Shown in pieces: positions 1 to 11,133 of a stretch of DNA of 64,000 nucleotides (position 1 is its first letter; every line of letters starts with the position of its first letter). This DNA is from Paraconiothyrium sp. Pb-2020 (Eukaryota; Ascomycota; Dothideomycetes; Pleosporales; Didymosphaeriaceae), in contig JAJUBI010000004.1 in assembly GCA_022419385.1 (NCBI GenBank), positions 186,001 through 250,000 of the forward strand, written 5' to 3'. Below the pieces are notes generated by a model. It saw nothing but the letters and a program-made list of their open reading frames with translations. It was not told the DNA's origin and made no database searches. A program made the position numbers and the translations under genes.

Positions 1-2479
1 GTCAACATGCTTTTCTCAGGGACAACCGTCGTTACCGGACATGCCAATGCGCTTGTCGTTCTCACCGGCGCGAACACTGCCATTGGAGACATTCACGAGA
101 GTATTACGTCGCAGATCTCGCAGCCTACCCCTCTGAAAGAGAAGCTGAACGACTTCGGAGACATGTTGGCCAAGGTCATCACGGCTATCTGTGTTCTAGT
201 CTGGCTCATCAACATTCGCAACTTCAGTGATCCATCGCACGGCGGATTTACAAAGGGTGCTATCTACTACCTCAAGATCGCCGTTTCTCTTGGCGTCGCT
301 GCCATTCCCGAAGGCCTTGCTGTCGTCATTACCACCTGTCTCGCTCTTGGGACGCGCAAGATGGCAGCAAAGAATGCTGTTGTCCGGAGTCTTCCCTCAG
401 TGGAGACGCTCGGAAGCTGCAGTGTAATTTGCTCTGACAAGACTGGTACCTTGACTACCAATCAAATGAGCGTCAACAAGATAGTCTTCATAACTGAGGA
501 CGGCAAGGGCTTAGAAGAATTCGATGTCGAGGGAACGAGTTTCGCCCCCGAAGGTCGGATCACCATCCAAGGTCAAAGTCGGCATGATTTAGCTGCATCG
601 TCCGACACTGTTCGCCAGATCTGTGAAGTGACCGCGCTTTGCAACGATTCGGCTCTTTCTTTGGACCCCAAGAGCGGACAGCATGCCTTGGTTGGTGAAC
701 CGACCGAAGGCGCGTTGCGTGTTTTGGTTGAGAAAGTCGGAACCCCTGATCGCGAATACAACGCAACCCGCGCATCTGTCTCTCCATCTGAGCGTCTCCA
801 TCGCGCGAGCAAATACTACGAAGACCGCTATCCTCGACAAGCGACCTACGAGTTCTCTCGCGACCGTAAAAGTATGTCCGTCTTGGTGCAAAACTCTCAC
901 TCCCAAAAACTATTGGTCAAGGGGGCCCCGGAATCCATTCTGGATCGATGCACGCACGTTATCGTGGGTGAAAATGGGAAAAAGGTACAGCTCAACAAGC
1001 AAATGGCAGGCTTACTTGCCAGAGAAGTCGTCGACTATGGCAAGAAAGGGTTGCGTATCTTAGCTCTGGCCTCTGTGGACGACATCAGTTCGAATCCTCT
1101 CCTGAAAGGCGCCAAGACCACACAAGATTATGCGAAACTGGAGCAGAACATGACTCTTATTGGTCTCGTTGGCATGTTGGATCCTCCACGTCCCGAAGTC
1201 CGCGCCTCGATTGCGAAATGCCGCTCAGCTGGTATTCGCGTCATTGTGATTACGGGAGACAACCAAAACACTGCTGAGACTATATGCCGCCAAATTGGTG
1301 TTTTTGGTCCGAACGAAGATACCACGGGCAAGAGCTACACCGGTCGCGAGTTCGATGACCTGAGTGAGACGGAGAAAATGGAGGCTGCCAAACGAGCTTC
1401 TCTCTTCTCTCGTGTCGAACCCACCCACAAGCAGAAATTGGTCGATCTCCTTCAACAGGCTGGAGAAGTCGTCGCCATGACTGGAGACGGCGTCAACGAT
1501 GCTCCCGCCCTCAAGAAAGCTGACATTGGCGTTGCCATGGGTTCTGGAACCGATGTCGCCAAACTCGCCGCTGATATGGTCCTGGTAGATGATAATTTTG
1601 CCACCATCGAGGGCGCAGTTGAAGAAGGTCGCTCCATTTACAACAACACGCAACAGTTTATCAGATATCTCATCTCCTCGAACATTGGCGAAGTCGTTTC
1701 CATCTTTCTCACGGCTGCCGCTGGTATGCCTGAAGCACTTATTCCTGTCCAGCTCCTTTGGGTCAACCTCGTCACGGACGGTCTCCCGGCTACTGCACTT
1801 TCTTTCAATCCACCCGATCACGATGTAATGAAGAGGCGGCCCCGCAAGCGTGATGAAGCGCTCGTGGACGGCTGGTTATTCTTCCGCTACATGGTCATCG
1901 GCACTTACGTTGGAGCAGCAACCGTGTTCGGTTACGCCTGGTGGTTCATGTTCAACAGCGCAGGTCCCCAGATCAGCTTCTACCAACTCACCCACTTCCA
2001 CGGCTGCTCTTCGCACTTCCCAGAGATTGGATGCGAGATGTTCGCCAACGAGTCTTCTCGCGCAGCTTCGACAGTCTCGCTGTCCATCCTCGTCGTCATC
2101 GAGATGCTGAACGCCATGAACGCCCTCTCGTCATCCGAGTCGCTGCTTACCCTGCCGCTCTGGAAAAACATGATGCTCGTGTATGCCATCTGCTTGTCCA
2201 TGGCTCTCCACTTCGTTCTACTCTACGTGCCTTTCCTGCAAGGCCTGTTCAGCGTCGTACCGCTGGATTGGAGTGAGTGGAAGGCTGTTCTCCTGATCAG
2301 CGCACCCATCATGTGAGTTTACCCACGTCAATCTAACCTTGTGCAAAGATTGCTAATACCATCTCAGATTCATCGACGAGGGTCTCAAGTTCCTCGAGCG
2401 CAATTTCTACATGCAAAAGTCTTCTGACGGCGCTCCACGTTACGAGCAGAACGGCAGCGCAAAACCCAAAGCCGAGTGA
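1..2479 (+). CDS. SERCA-type calcium-transporting P-type ATPase (5' end missing)
   Basis: The protein would pump Ca2+ from cytosol into the ER or a related store using ATP. The reading frame is already open at base 1, so the N-terminal actuator and first membrane helices lie outside the window. Visible in order: the IPEGL membrane helix, the phosphorylation motif CSDKTGTLTTNQ with its Asp codon at 436-438, a long nucleotide-binding region, the hinge MTGDGVNDAPALKKADIG, and the C-terminal membrane helices. One intron (2313-2367, GTGAGT donor, TGCTAATAC branch site) is removed, and the last exon ends in FLERNFYMQ plus a short tail, stop at 2477-2479. The SVETLG sequence before the catalytic Asp and the IPEGL-LALGTR block fit SERCA rather than PMR1 or PMC1. 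Identity is confident; length and start are not available. Confidence 0.95.
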
Positions 2480-2978
2480 AGGACCCGCATCATTCCCCAA
2501 TCGCAGCATTGCGGACGGGGTCTACGGCTATTGTATCATACGGGATGGTTGGAAGTCAATCGGGTAGTATACAGTCTGCTTTAGAACGCAGGTGCATAAC
2601 CAAGCATGATATATAGAAAGCGGACCAGTCAGGTCACGTACCTTAGCTTTGCGATAGGAAGCTAATTTGAGGGCGGACCTTGGAAATCTCGCGTTGGCTA
2701 GGGTTAGAAAGATGGGGTGTAACGTGGTTTGCTATAGACGTGTATCAATTACCAATCACAGTAGTCAAGTTGAAATCAGGGGTTCTGATATTTATATTGT
2801 CGACTCTGACTATCATGGTGGACAATGACCACGCATGTGATTGCCACGCCGGGCGGATGCAGCACTAGACAATCCTATCAAAATTCCAAGCTGCGTGTCA
2901 CCCACAGGAGCGAAGCGTTGCGAGACGCACCTACCGAAATGACCTTGGATGCAGCGCACGATCCCGATAATATCACGA

Positions 2979-5906
2979 CTAGGACTCCTCATCGCTGCTG
3001 CTACTGGTACTCTGACTTCTCTCATCCTCGCTGTCCTCTTCCAGTGCCGAAGGAAGCTTTTTCTGCCCCAAGCTCCCCAGATCCCCAGTCTTAAACGTCG
3101 ACGGTTTGGACTTGACTGGCGGTACCCCGTTGGTACGTCCGCGAGTGTTATTCAGCATGGCTTTCAAGGATGTATACACCGTTGCGTTCCGCGGACCGCG
3201 TCTAGGAAGTGCAGGCTGCGACGCTGAGGGCGGGCGCAAGTTGGTCTGGCTTGAACGTGTGAGCGGCTGAGACGCTGATGTGAACCAGGCGTTGATCCCG
3301 CCGTGAGACTGTGCTAGTCGCGGGGACGGTTGCGATGCTGGGACCTGCGTTGATGAGAACCGAGTGTCAGGGACCACAGAGGCTCGCAACGGCTGGGTAG
3401 AAGGGGGCCTCTCGAGTCGCTGGAGAAGGAGTCGAATACACGTCCACCCTGTCAACATCGCGCTCCTCATCTGACTCTGGATCGCTCTTTGAGTCGTTGG
3501 TGTCGTCGCCCGGGGCATCGTTACCATCGAGGATGGTGCTGACCGGTGACTGGGAACGAGATGACGCTCTAGACGCACCAGACTCGGCATCACTTTCAAG
3601 TCGATGCAGTGAAGGTGATCGCGCTAGCCACTGGGCTGGTTCTCGCAGCGCGATGGGAGATGACCTGATCGAGATTGGTCTGCTTGTAGATCTGGAATTG
3701 GTCTCATCATCACTTTTTGAGGGAGTTGGGTGACCTTCTGCCTCGTTCGGCTCTTCTACCTCGTTCGGCTCTTCTACCTCGTTCGGCTCTTCTACCTCGT
3801 TCGGCTCTTCTACCTCGTTCGACTCTTCTACCTCGTTCGGCTCTTCTACCTCGTTCGGCTCTTCTACCTCATTCGACTCTTCTACCTCGTTCGGCTCTTC
3901 TGTACCTAGCAATTCCTCAATGGCCTGCCCATCTGCCATGTTCGCCTCATCTTCACTCGCGCTAGAGTCGTTTCGTTTCCATACAGATGATCCATTATTG
4001 AGGTAGTAGCCAGCACCCAATTCTGGCGATGACTGCGAATCCTTGTCGGGACCAAGGGCAGCATCCTCTTCGTACGGCTTTTCCTCAAAGCTGATATTTC
4101 GCACAAGTTCCAGCGGTGGCGAGCGTGGCGCCGATCGAGACGATGCTCGAGGCGCCTCGATTGCAGCGGTATTGGCGTTTCTAATACCATCCCTTTCCGA
4201 ATTGTCCGATCTCTTTCTATTGGTGGCTTCTACCCTTTTCAGTCGAAGTGGTTCAAAAGAAACAGGATTACCAGTGTCAAGAGCATCGTTCTTAAATTGT
4301 GGGCGTCGAACCCCGGGATAGTCATTATTGACTTCAGCGACCTCTTCTTGGTCAACCGCCAAAGGGTCGTTATCCGGGCTCCCGTGCGCAAGGCATAAGG
4401 ATGATGACCGGAGCGTTTCGTCTGGGGGCACGACACCAATCTGACCGGCATTATGATCTGCCCGAAGAATTTCAACAGCGGAAGCATGTGAATTCTGGGA
4501 CAAGCTTCTGGCCGTTGGATGATCCTGAACGGATAAAGATGTTACGAATAATGGGTCGCTGGACTCGCCATGCTCAGATGCATTTCGGTTCACTTGCGGC
4601 GGTGCATCGCTATTGGAGGCACTTTTTCTGCTGCTCTTTAGCGACAACTGCTTCTTCCCTCCCATGTATCTGTGGTTCTGAGGTGTCTCCTGAACGACAA
4701 AATTGCTGCTAGCATGAGGGCTATTCGAGAATTCTTCGTCATACTGGATCAGGCGTCGCACCATAGCATTCTTGTTCCGCTGACCTCTTTGATATGGCGT
4801 CATACCACGCTCAAGAAGTAGCTCCGCAAGCTGGATCTTTTGGAGACTGGCGTACGATGCAGGCGTGTTAGGTCCATCCGAAGATCCCCTAGAGTCATTC
4901 AAACCAGTGAGGGGCATGGAATTGACCCTTACTTCGACGCCGCCTCCACTTGCGGATGTCGATTGAGTCGCCCGGAGTTTACTAGACTTCTGACTAGATT
5001 GTCCCTGTTGACGATTCGTCAATTTCGAGAACGACCTTGGACAGGAAGAATAAGACATCGCTACCATGAGCAAGGGGGTTCGACGGTGCGCGTTGATCTT
5101 CTGCGTGGATAAGAAATAGTACTGACCTTTGTTCGAGATCTAGGTCCCTTGGGAGTAGTGATGACCATATCGTACGAGTGGTGGGCCGGCTTCTTCAAGC
5201 GCCCTAGCCATCTGGTTGGGCTAGCATGAACATCGTGAGAGGGCGATGCACCGAGCTCGGGAGACTCCGACTTTATGTGCTTGGTGAACTCGGGCTGCTC
5301 ATGGCAAATTGCCTTCACTAGGGTCACCGAGCCACCCGTGTGTGACCTTGATCCCCGACGACTACTTTGGCGAGACGCCTGGTCGATCCGGCTGCGCATG
5401 CCTGCACCGTCGTTGTCGGATTCGACTGAGTGTATGGGTCCGTCAGCAGCGGCATCTATGTCAATGGCGTGCACAGATGATGGCTCTTGCCGCGCCCGCT
5501 TGTTTGCGCCGCCGTCACTCGCATCTCTGAGGCGTTTGTGGGGGTTCGGGCGCAGGTTGGTATCAGGCGGCATGGAAAAGAGGCGGTTCGCGAAGCTTGG
5601 TATAACCTGGACGACGCGGTCCTGGACGGCTTCGTCGCTGAAGATGGAGCCGACGGTGTCGCTCAGGTCTAGGTCGCAGTTGCGGCCATCCTGCAACTTC
5701 TTGATGGTGAAGAAGGCGGCGTGTTGGGGCGCGAGGTAGTTGTTCCTGTACCGGTCTTCGACTTTGCGCCAGACCTGCTCGAAACTGTCTCCGGCGTCGA
5801 CGGGGAGCGCAAAGACGCGCTGCTGAAAGGCAGCGAGCGCATCGGCCTGGTGCGAGCCCGGGGCATTGTCGGCCGTCAGAGGCAGCACCTTGACCGTCAG
5901 TCGCAT
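2979..5906 (-). CDS. Dnt1/Net1-like nucleolar protein (Cdc14-binding protein N-terminal domain)
   Basis: Proposed model: exons 5127-5906, 3442-5004 and 2979-3392, giving about 918 residues. Exon lengths are all multiples of three. The intron at 3393-3441 is 49 bp and moves the frame correctly into the last exon. The 122-bp intron at 5005-5126 is less certain because more than one acceptor keeps the frame. The N-terminal 100 residues (MRLTVKVLP start, FTIKKLQDGRNCDLDL, VGSIF, VVQVIPS) resemble the N-terminal domain of yeast Net1/Cfi1 and fission yeast Dnt1, which hold the Cdc14 phosphatase in the nucleolus. The rest is low-complexity, acidic and Ser-rich, with a hexapeptide repeat in the middle and an acidic-serine tail. 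I chose the Met at 5906 over an in-frame one 13 codons upstream because the domain begins there. The nucleolar role is inferred from the family. Confidence 0.7.
3738..3901 (-). repeat. 18-bp coding tandem repeat (EPNEVE, about 9 units)
   Basis: About nine head-to-tail copies of an 18-bp unit (CTCTTCTACCTCGTTCGG on the plus strand) lie inside the Dnt1-like gene. On the coding strand each encodes Glu-Pro/Ser-Asn-Glu-Val-Glu. The copies differ only by single substitutions that exchange Pro for Ser or Val for Ala, so the array expanded recently and stays in frame. It adds a highly acidic, probably unstructured segment. Confidence 0.95.
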
Positions 5907-6057
5907 CGTGGGCCGGCGACTGTGCGACTGTCGAGTTGCGGGCAAGGCGGCGTCTGTCCAAAGTTTTTGTGGGGCAGGCGCGTCTTGCTAGCGCGCCGCC
6001 CGGGCCATCTGCCCCGCCGCGACGGCGCACGCGCATGCTTCTCTGCTGGCTTAGTCA

Positions 6058-6106
6058 AGGTGAGGGTGAAGGTGAAGGTGAAGGTGAAGGTGAAGGTGAA
6101 GGTGAG
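6058..6106. repeat. (GGTGAA)n hexanucleotide microsatellite
   Basis: Roughly eight copies of GGTGAA/GGTGAG run without interruption in the 658-bp space between the Dnt1-like gene (-) and the decayed gene at 6565 (+). It is probably non-coding because short frames through it have no other protein-like sequence. It lies in the presumed shared upstream region of the two divergent genes. Confidence 0.9.
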
Positions 6107-6564
6107 GATGCTAGTCTGGCCCCTCGCGCTATGGTGCATGCACAGCAGTATTGAACCACTTGGGCCTGCCGTAGATTCCGAGCTTCTGCAAATCAGGTCA
6201 CTCAGAAGCACCTACACCGCACATGCGCGGCTGTGCGGTCCCCAGCACCCTGTTCCGTTTGCCTAGGTCTGGAGTATATTGCTTAGGCAATCAGCAAAGC
6301 AAATCGTAGGGTAATAAATGGACGTGTCTTTCAAGCAGGAGCAAGAATTCTTTCTCGCTAGGCTGAGACATACGTAAGGTAATCGCACGTCCACCCTGAC
6401 TTGACTTTGTACCCGCGGGTTAGGTGACCGGCTACCAGCCTAGATCCAAGCACTAGCAGACAGCGACTGACACCCTTTCTCACTCACCATCACCTCTCTG
6501 CCTGCGGCAGCTAGTCGTGTTCCAAAACCCCCAACCCGAGTCCCGTCCAAACGACCGCTTCACA

Positions 6565-8709
6565 ATGGCGAACAAAAACAAGCGCAAGGCATGCAATACC
6601 TTCTTCCATCGTGGTCGCGTACTGCTAATGCGTTGTCAAAGAGAGCCTCGTCTCCTTCCCCGGCATATGCACCGCCGAAACGCAAACGCGCGACATCAAC
6701 ACCAGCGGACCTGCCAGTCAGTGAAGACTGGTCGTTCAGACTGAAAGTTCTGTCGTCGGCCGCGGATCTCGATGGTGACGTCCTCCAGGATGCAGTCCAG
6801 GGCTTGGTGCGCATCTGCTTTCCTGAAGGCGTTCTAGATGAGCTCGGTGTTGACATCGTGGCCGCGCACATGGTTCAAAACGGTGCCTCTCTACGCAGCA
6901 TTGACAGAACCAAAGCCATGTTCAACGAGGCCATGATTCATCGAATGGCTGAGATGATTGCACCTTATGTTGACACTCCCCAGAAACTGGACGATGGGAT
7001 AGCTGCTGTCATAGCTGCAGCAAAACGCCTGCACGGGCGAGGTCCTGGGCTGCAGGACGAAGAACTCAATTCCAGAGCGGCTGGAAGTGCCCTCGAAGAT
7101 GAGATAGAAAGCCTCGTCCCACGAGAAGACTCTCCGCAGGAAGAAGCCTTACCCCACACGAGATTGTCCAAGAAGACGCTAGACCGCAGATCGAGCGAGA
7201 ATCACTATGCTCAAACGCCTGATCTGACTGCCGACATGCCTAGTTACAAGCCGAGAACAACAGCTTATCGAACTTCCTGATGCCACCGCAGAGGATCACG
7301 AAAGTCACAACAAGATAGACAAAAAGGTGTCAAAATCTTGGCGTTGGGACGTTGAGTAGGAAACCGTATCTAAGGCGGATGCCTCCAACCTATTCAGAAC
7401 GACAGGTGACTTGTTCGCATACCACGCACTGCCAGTTGTCCGCCGAGAATTTGGGCCTTCTACAAAGAAGAAATTTATTAGGAAGAAAATCGAGGCCTTG
7501 CTATCCGATATGACGCCTGCAGAGTGTTACCCTTGGCAAAATAGTCGGAACAAGCTATGGGCTGGAGATTCAACGATGCTGCAACGGGTTGATACAGGGG
7601 AAGATACGACCACGAGAGGGTTCGCACGTGCCACGCCGGCGCCATGCACCCAAACACGCCTCCGTGAGGATCGTCCAGTTACAGAACCTGAGAGAACCCT
7701 GCTAGACTCTGATTCAACCAAGTTCGCCCCCGGCAGAACTGATTGTCCACCACAGATCAAACAAGAAGTTGCGGCCGATAGCAGCGACATGACACACGAA
7801 ACCCTTCTGCGATCACGTGAGCAACCTGGTATTTCGCCTCACATACGCCCTGCCGTCAGTAGTTCTGCCGGTGAAGAGTCTCATTTGGTACGTTCGGAAT
7901 TTTATAGCACTGTGCTCATAGTACGGGTTAACAATACCCTAGGGATCTAAACGATGCTTGAAGGCGCCTGTGATGGATATACCTTGGGGATCCGACCCTT
8001 TCGGGGAAGTAGACGTTGATATCGTAGTAGAGAAGATCATGCATACCCTTAACAGTCGCATAAAGGTGCAAGTGAGTATAAGCCTTACTGCAAATGCTCC
8101 AGAAGCTAACGGCTTTAGTATATCGCTGTTCAACGGTTGTGCGGCAGCATACACACCGAGTCGAAGAAGTCGATCGAGAAACAATTACGTGACCTCTTTC
8201 CTCATATGCGTCGACGCCGCTCAAAGTGGAATTTTGATAACGTTCTATCCAAATTAGAGCAAAGGCTTGTACCCTGGGCAATAGCTTGTCCTACTTCTTT
8301 TCCTGAGCTGCGAACTTATGCCATTTATTTCACCCGTGTTATGGTTGGTGTAACGCCAGTGACGGATCTGATTTACGGAACAGATGCAGAACTGACATGG
8401 GAGGTTCGGGGTATAGCAAGAGATTGTATCGAGTGGAACCTGAGGGCTCGGGGCTTACACGTGGTACGATACGGTGTCCGGTTCACTTGGCTGAATATGA
8501 CCGACTCAGGATCATTGCACGAAACACGGATCGCTGTCTGGAGAGATGCGATGTATCCTTGAAAGGAAAATGAAAGATGATGCGCATCGACGTGGTCTGA
8601 TTGAAAGGGTCTTGCGCGGTATTGCGTTTACACACAAAGACAAGTTTCCAGAGCTACAGTCGTCCTCTTTGGTGCAAAGTTGGGAACGTTTGACCGGCCT
8701 CCAGTGGTA
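6565..8709 (+). pseudogene. Decayed multi-exon gene, product unknown
   Basis: I do not recognise the product. A protein-like reading can be followed across the interval but is broken. It starts MANKNKRK at 6565, passes a probable GC-AG intron (6589-6641, with CTAAT branch site), and runs open to a stop at 7278. From about 7250 the coding-like signal continues in the next frame, then meets an in-frame TAG at 7357-7359 (one C-to-T change from CAG). It continues through two ordinary introns (7888-7942, and about 8071-8117) into an exon with an Arg/Lys-rich stretch around 8190. That frame stops at 8560, while a different frame looks coding to 8709. No domain is evident; the first 220 residues contain a predicted helical region. 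Two frameshifts and a nonsense codon suggest a pseudogene; sequence errors are the alternative. Confidence 0.55.
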
Positions 8710-11133
8710 AAGTAACATGGGGGTCGCATATCATGTGCACAAGTGCTTTGGCTATGTACGCTCGATTTTGCGTGGGTTGGTAGGCAAGCGGCCGATCCTG
8801 TATGTGAAAAGTGGTTTGCTAAATATAAAGTCTTTCGAGGTGGTAATCACCTTACCGTATTCACACTCGCAAACTCACCCTCAATAGCCCAACCGCAAAT
8901 GTCAATGAAGACCGCATCCTTCACCGAACGAAAAATTACCACAGGTTTGCGATAAGGGATAAGCCCTTCCGTAAAACCCTCCGTCCCTATTTCCTCCCTT
9001 CAACACTCATTGATTAGCGCACTGGGGTAGTTGCTTTACACTCTCAACAAATTTTCACCTGCTGTGGTCGTCTCGTTGAGGTCCTCAACAAGATACTAGT
9101 ATGACTGTTCACCGTTGTGGAGGAATTGTTGAGGAAAACTTGCTAACGATTCATAAGAACTACTCAGCCGGCCTTCGCAGCAGTTGGATTTAAGCTTTAC
9201 TAGGTCTTCTTCACAGTCGTAGTTGCTATAATAGAGAGATAGGGTCTTCCTAGACCCACGAGAAGCAAGGAATAGAGTGCGGAGCTCGAGGGTTCCTAGC
9301 GTTTAGTACACCATCTGACTACTTCGTAAAGTTGGTGGATTGTAAAACACGCAAAGCTACGCGCTAGAATGGATGGTCTGAACTGGGAAAACAAGTGTTA
9401 CTGTTGCGAAGGAAGCTTGGAGACCAATTATCAATATATGAGGAACAAACGAGAGAAGCTATGGACGTAAACATGGGAAGAAGTAATAACTGTGAAGTGG
9501 TGACCAAGACCAAGATGGTGAAGGCCTGAGATTTAGACATCCAACTGTGGCTATTGGGAGATATTCTTCGCGAATGATTCTCGGAAGGCTACTTAATGAC
9601 TTTACATCCTACTTACAAGTCATGGAATCCTGCGTACTAGAATACCAGCATAGTGAAATTTAGTACAAGAGTCATCATGCTAGAAATAACACTGCATGGT
9701 CAACCGTGCTGATAAGCCGCGAAATCCTTCTCTTGGTGAATCCTCTGGAAAAAGCAAGAAATATGGCCTAAGCCTACCAGACCTAGAGTCAGAATACAAC
9801 CGTCTCTTGTAGAAGAAGGACGAATGCCTATACCTCCCGAGGAGCTGGACGCATTAAGCAACATTATTGGGAAAGTCACGAGTTATTGATCATATTTCAG
9901 AACAAACGCCAGAGGCTGCCATATACATGTAATCATAACAACAATCTATCTCCGCTGTTAATTAAGAGTGCCGCAGGGTATATAAATCCAATACTGGAGT
10001 ACTATGGATTGACCCGTGATCATAAGACCCGAGCTAACAAGCATGAAGGTAAAACATAGCATGGCCAGGTGAGACAGCACATAAAACCAACTCAATGAGC
10101 CCAGTGAATAGCGAGATCACCCCTAGCTAGCAGCTAGCGGGAAACAAGAAGTGACTACAAGCCTTTCCATTGCTTGAAAGTAAAGAGTGGAAACAATAGG
10201 ATCTCGTGCGCGTTGTGCAACGTGGTGGTAGATATTTCAAAAGAAAGAATTGCGTTAGGCAAGAACAGACCTCTAATGCCATTTTTCAATGTAGGGTACG
10301 GCCCAGAACCAGGCATCGTTAAACCCAGCCCGTCTAGATATCAATGGTCAATAGCGAGCATGATGCAAAATAAACACGAGGAGACATTAGAAAAGTGATT
10401 TTGACAAGCGACGGGTAGTACTAAGTGAGGCAAGAATAAGCAAGGGACGGATGAAGGAGAGTGTCACGAGATAAAGTAGCAGAGGAGAGGTATATACATG
10501 TCATTGGAGTAACATTCGCTTATATCTTCCGGGTTCATAGGCAATCGCAATAGACACCCAAGAGTAGCAACCGATCGCCTACTAGCCCTGTTAACAAGAG
10601 CGCCTCAAGCGCGTGTTCTTAACAAGGTTGGCGTTTTAATGACTCTATGAACAGATACATATTCGCTCGTCACTTTGGACGTACTACAACAGAGCAACAC
10701 ATACCCTGAAATCGCGCTGCGAAACCTCCTTGTGCAAATGCGAGCTTAATATCCTTTCTTTCTTCATGCCAGAAAGGAACCTAGTTTCTCCTCACCGAAC
10801 ACCAACCAAGACTGGCCCTCTACACCAAAAGATTCTGATAGTAAGAATCGTTCTGCATTCGTCAAAGTAGCACCCATGGCGGCTCAAAGCGTGCAAAGGG
10901 TGATTTACAGCGGTCACACGTGCTATGGTGTCTTTAGATAGCCCTCACCAGGGTAGACGAGATGCAATGTTCGACATGATGCTCAGTCCCCCGTCGTTGT
11001 TCTTTTACAGTTGGTCGATCCCCTCGACGAGCTTCTTTAAGACCGCTTCATCACCATCAGTCAATAATCCTTTGACCATGCGAGACCTACGCCCCGAGTT
11101 AGTATCGCTTGAGACATCAAAGGCTCATGCAAC
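8710..11133. other. Gene-free 2.4-kb stretch
   Basis: No frame longer than about 108 codons is present, none carries a recognisable motif, and base composition is lower in GC than the flanking genes. A small set of inverted CTCAAC/GTTGAG motifs lies at 9043-9134. Together with the decayed gene just upstream, this looks like an eroded segment, possibly the remains of an old insertion, but I cannot assign it to any element. Confidence 0.6.
9043..9134. repeat. Inverted CTCAAC/GTTGAG motifs, hairpin or MITE remnant
   Basis: CTCAACAAATT at 9043-9053 pairs imperfectly with AATTGTTGAG at 9124-9133. Between them GTTGAGG (9075-9081) and CCTCAAC (9083-9089) form a perfect 7-bp inverted repeat with a 1-base spacer. 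The nested arrangement is visible; its meaning is unknown. Confidence 0.5.

Noticed and set aside
1225..1821. 198-codon frame opposite the Ca2+-ATPase
   Set aside because: Shadow of the conserved ATPase exon.
5005..5126. 26-bp intron using the first acceptor in the Dnt1-like gene
   Set aside because: Keeps the frame but is too short for spliceosomal removal; the 122-bp alternative is preferred.
10174..10398. 74-codon frame in the gene-free region
   Set aside because: Does not begin with ATG in its first codons, no motif, isolated in low-coding sequence.
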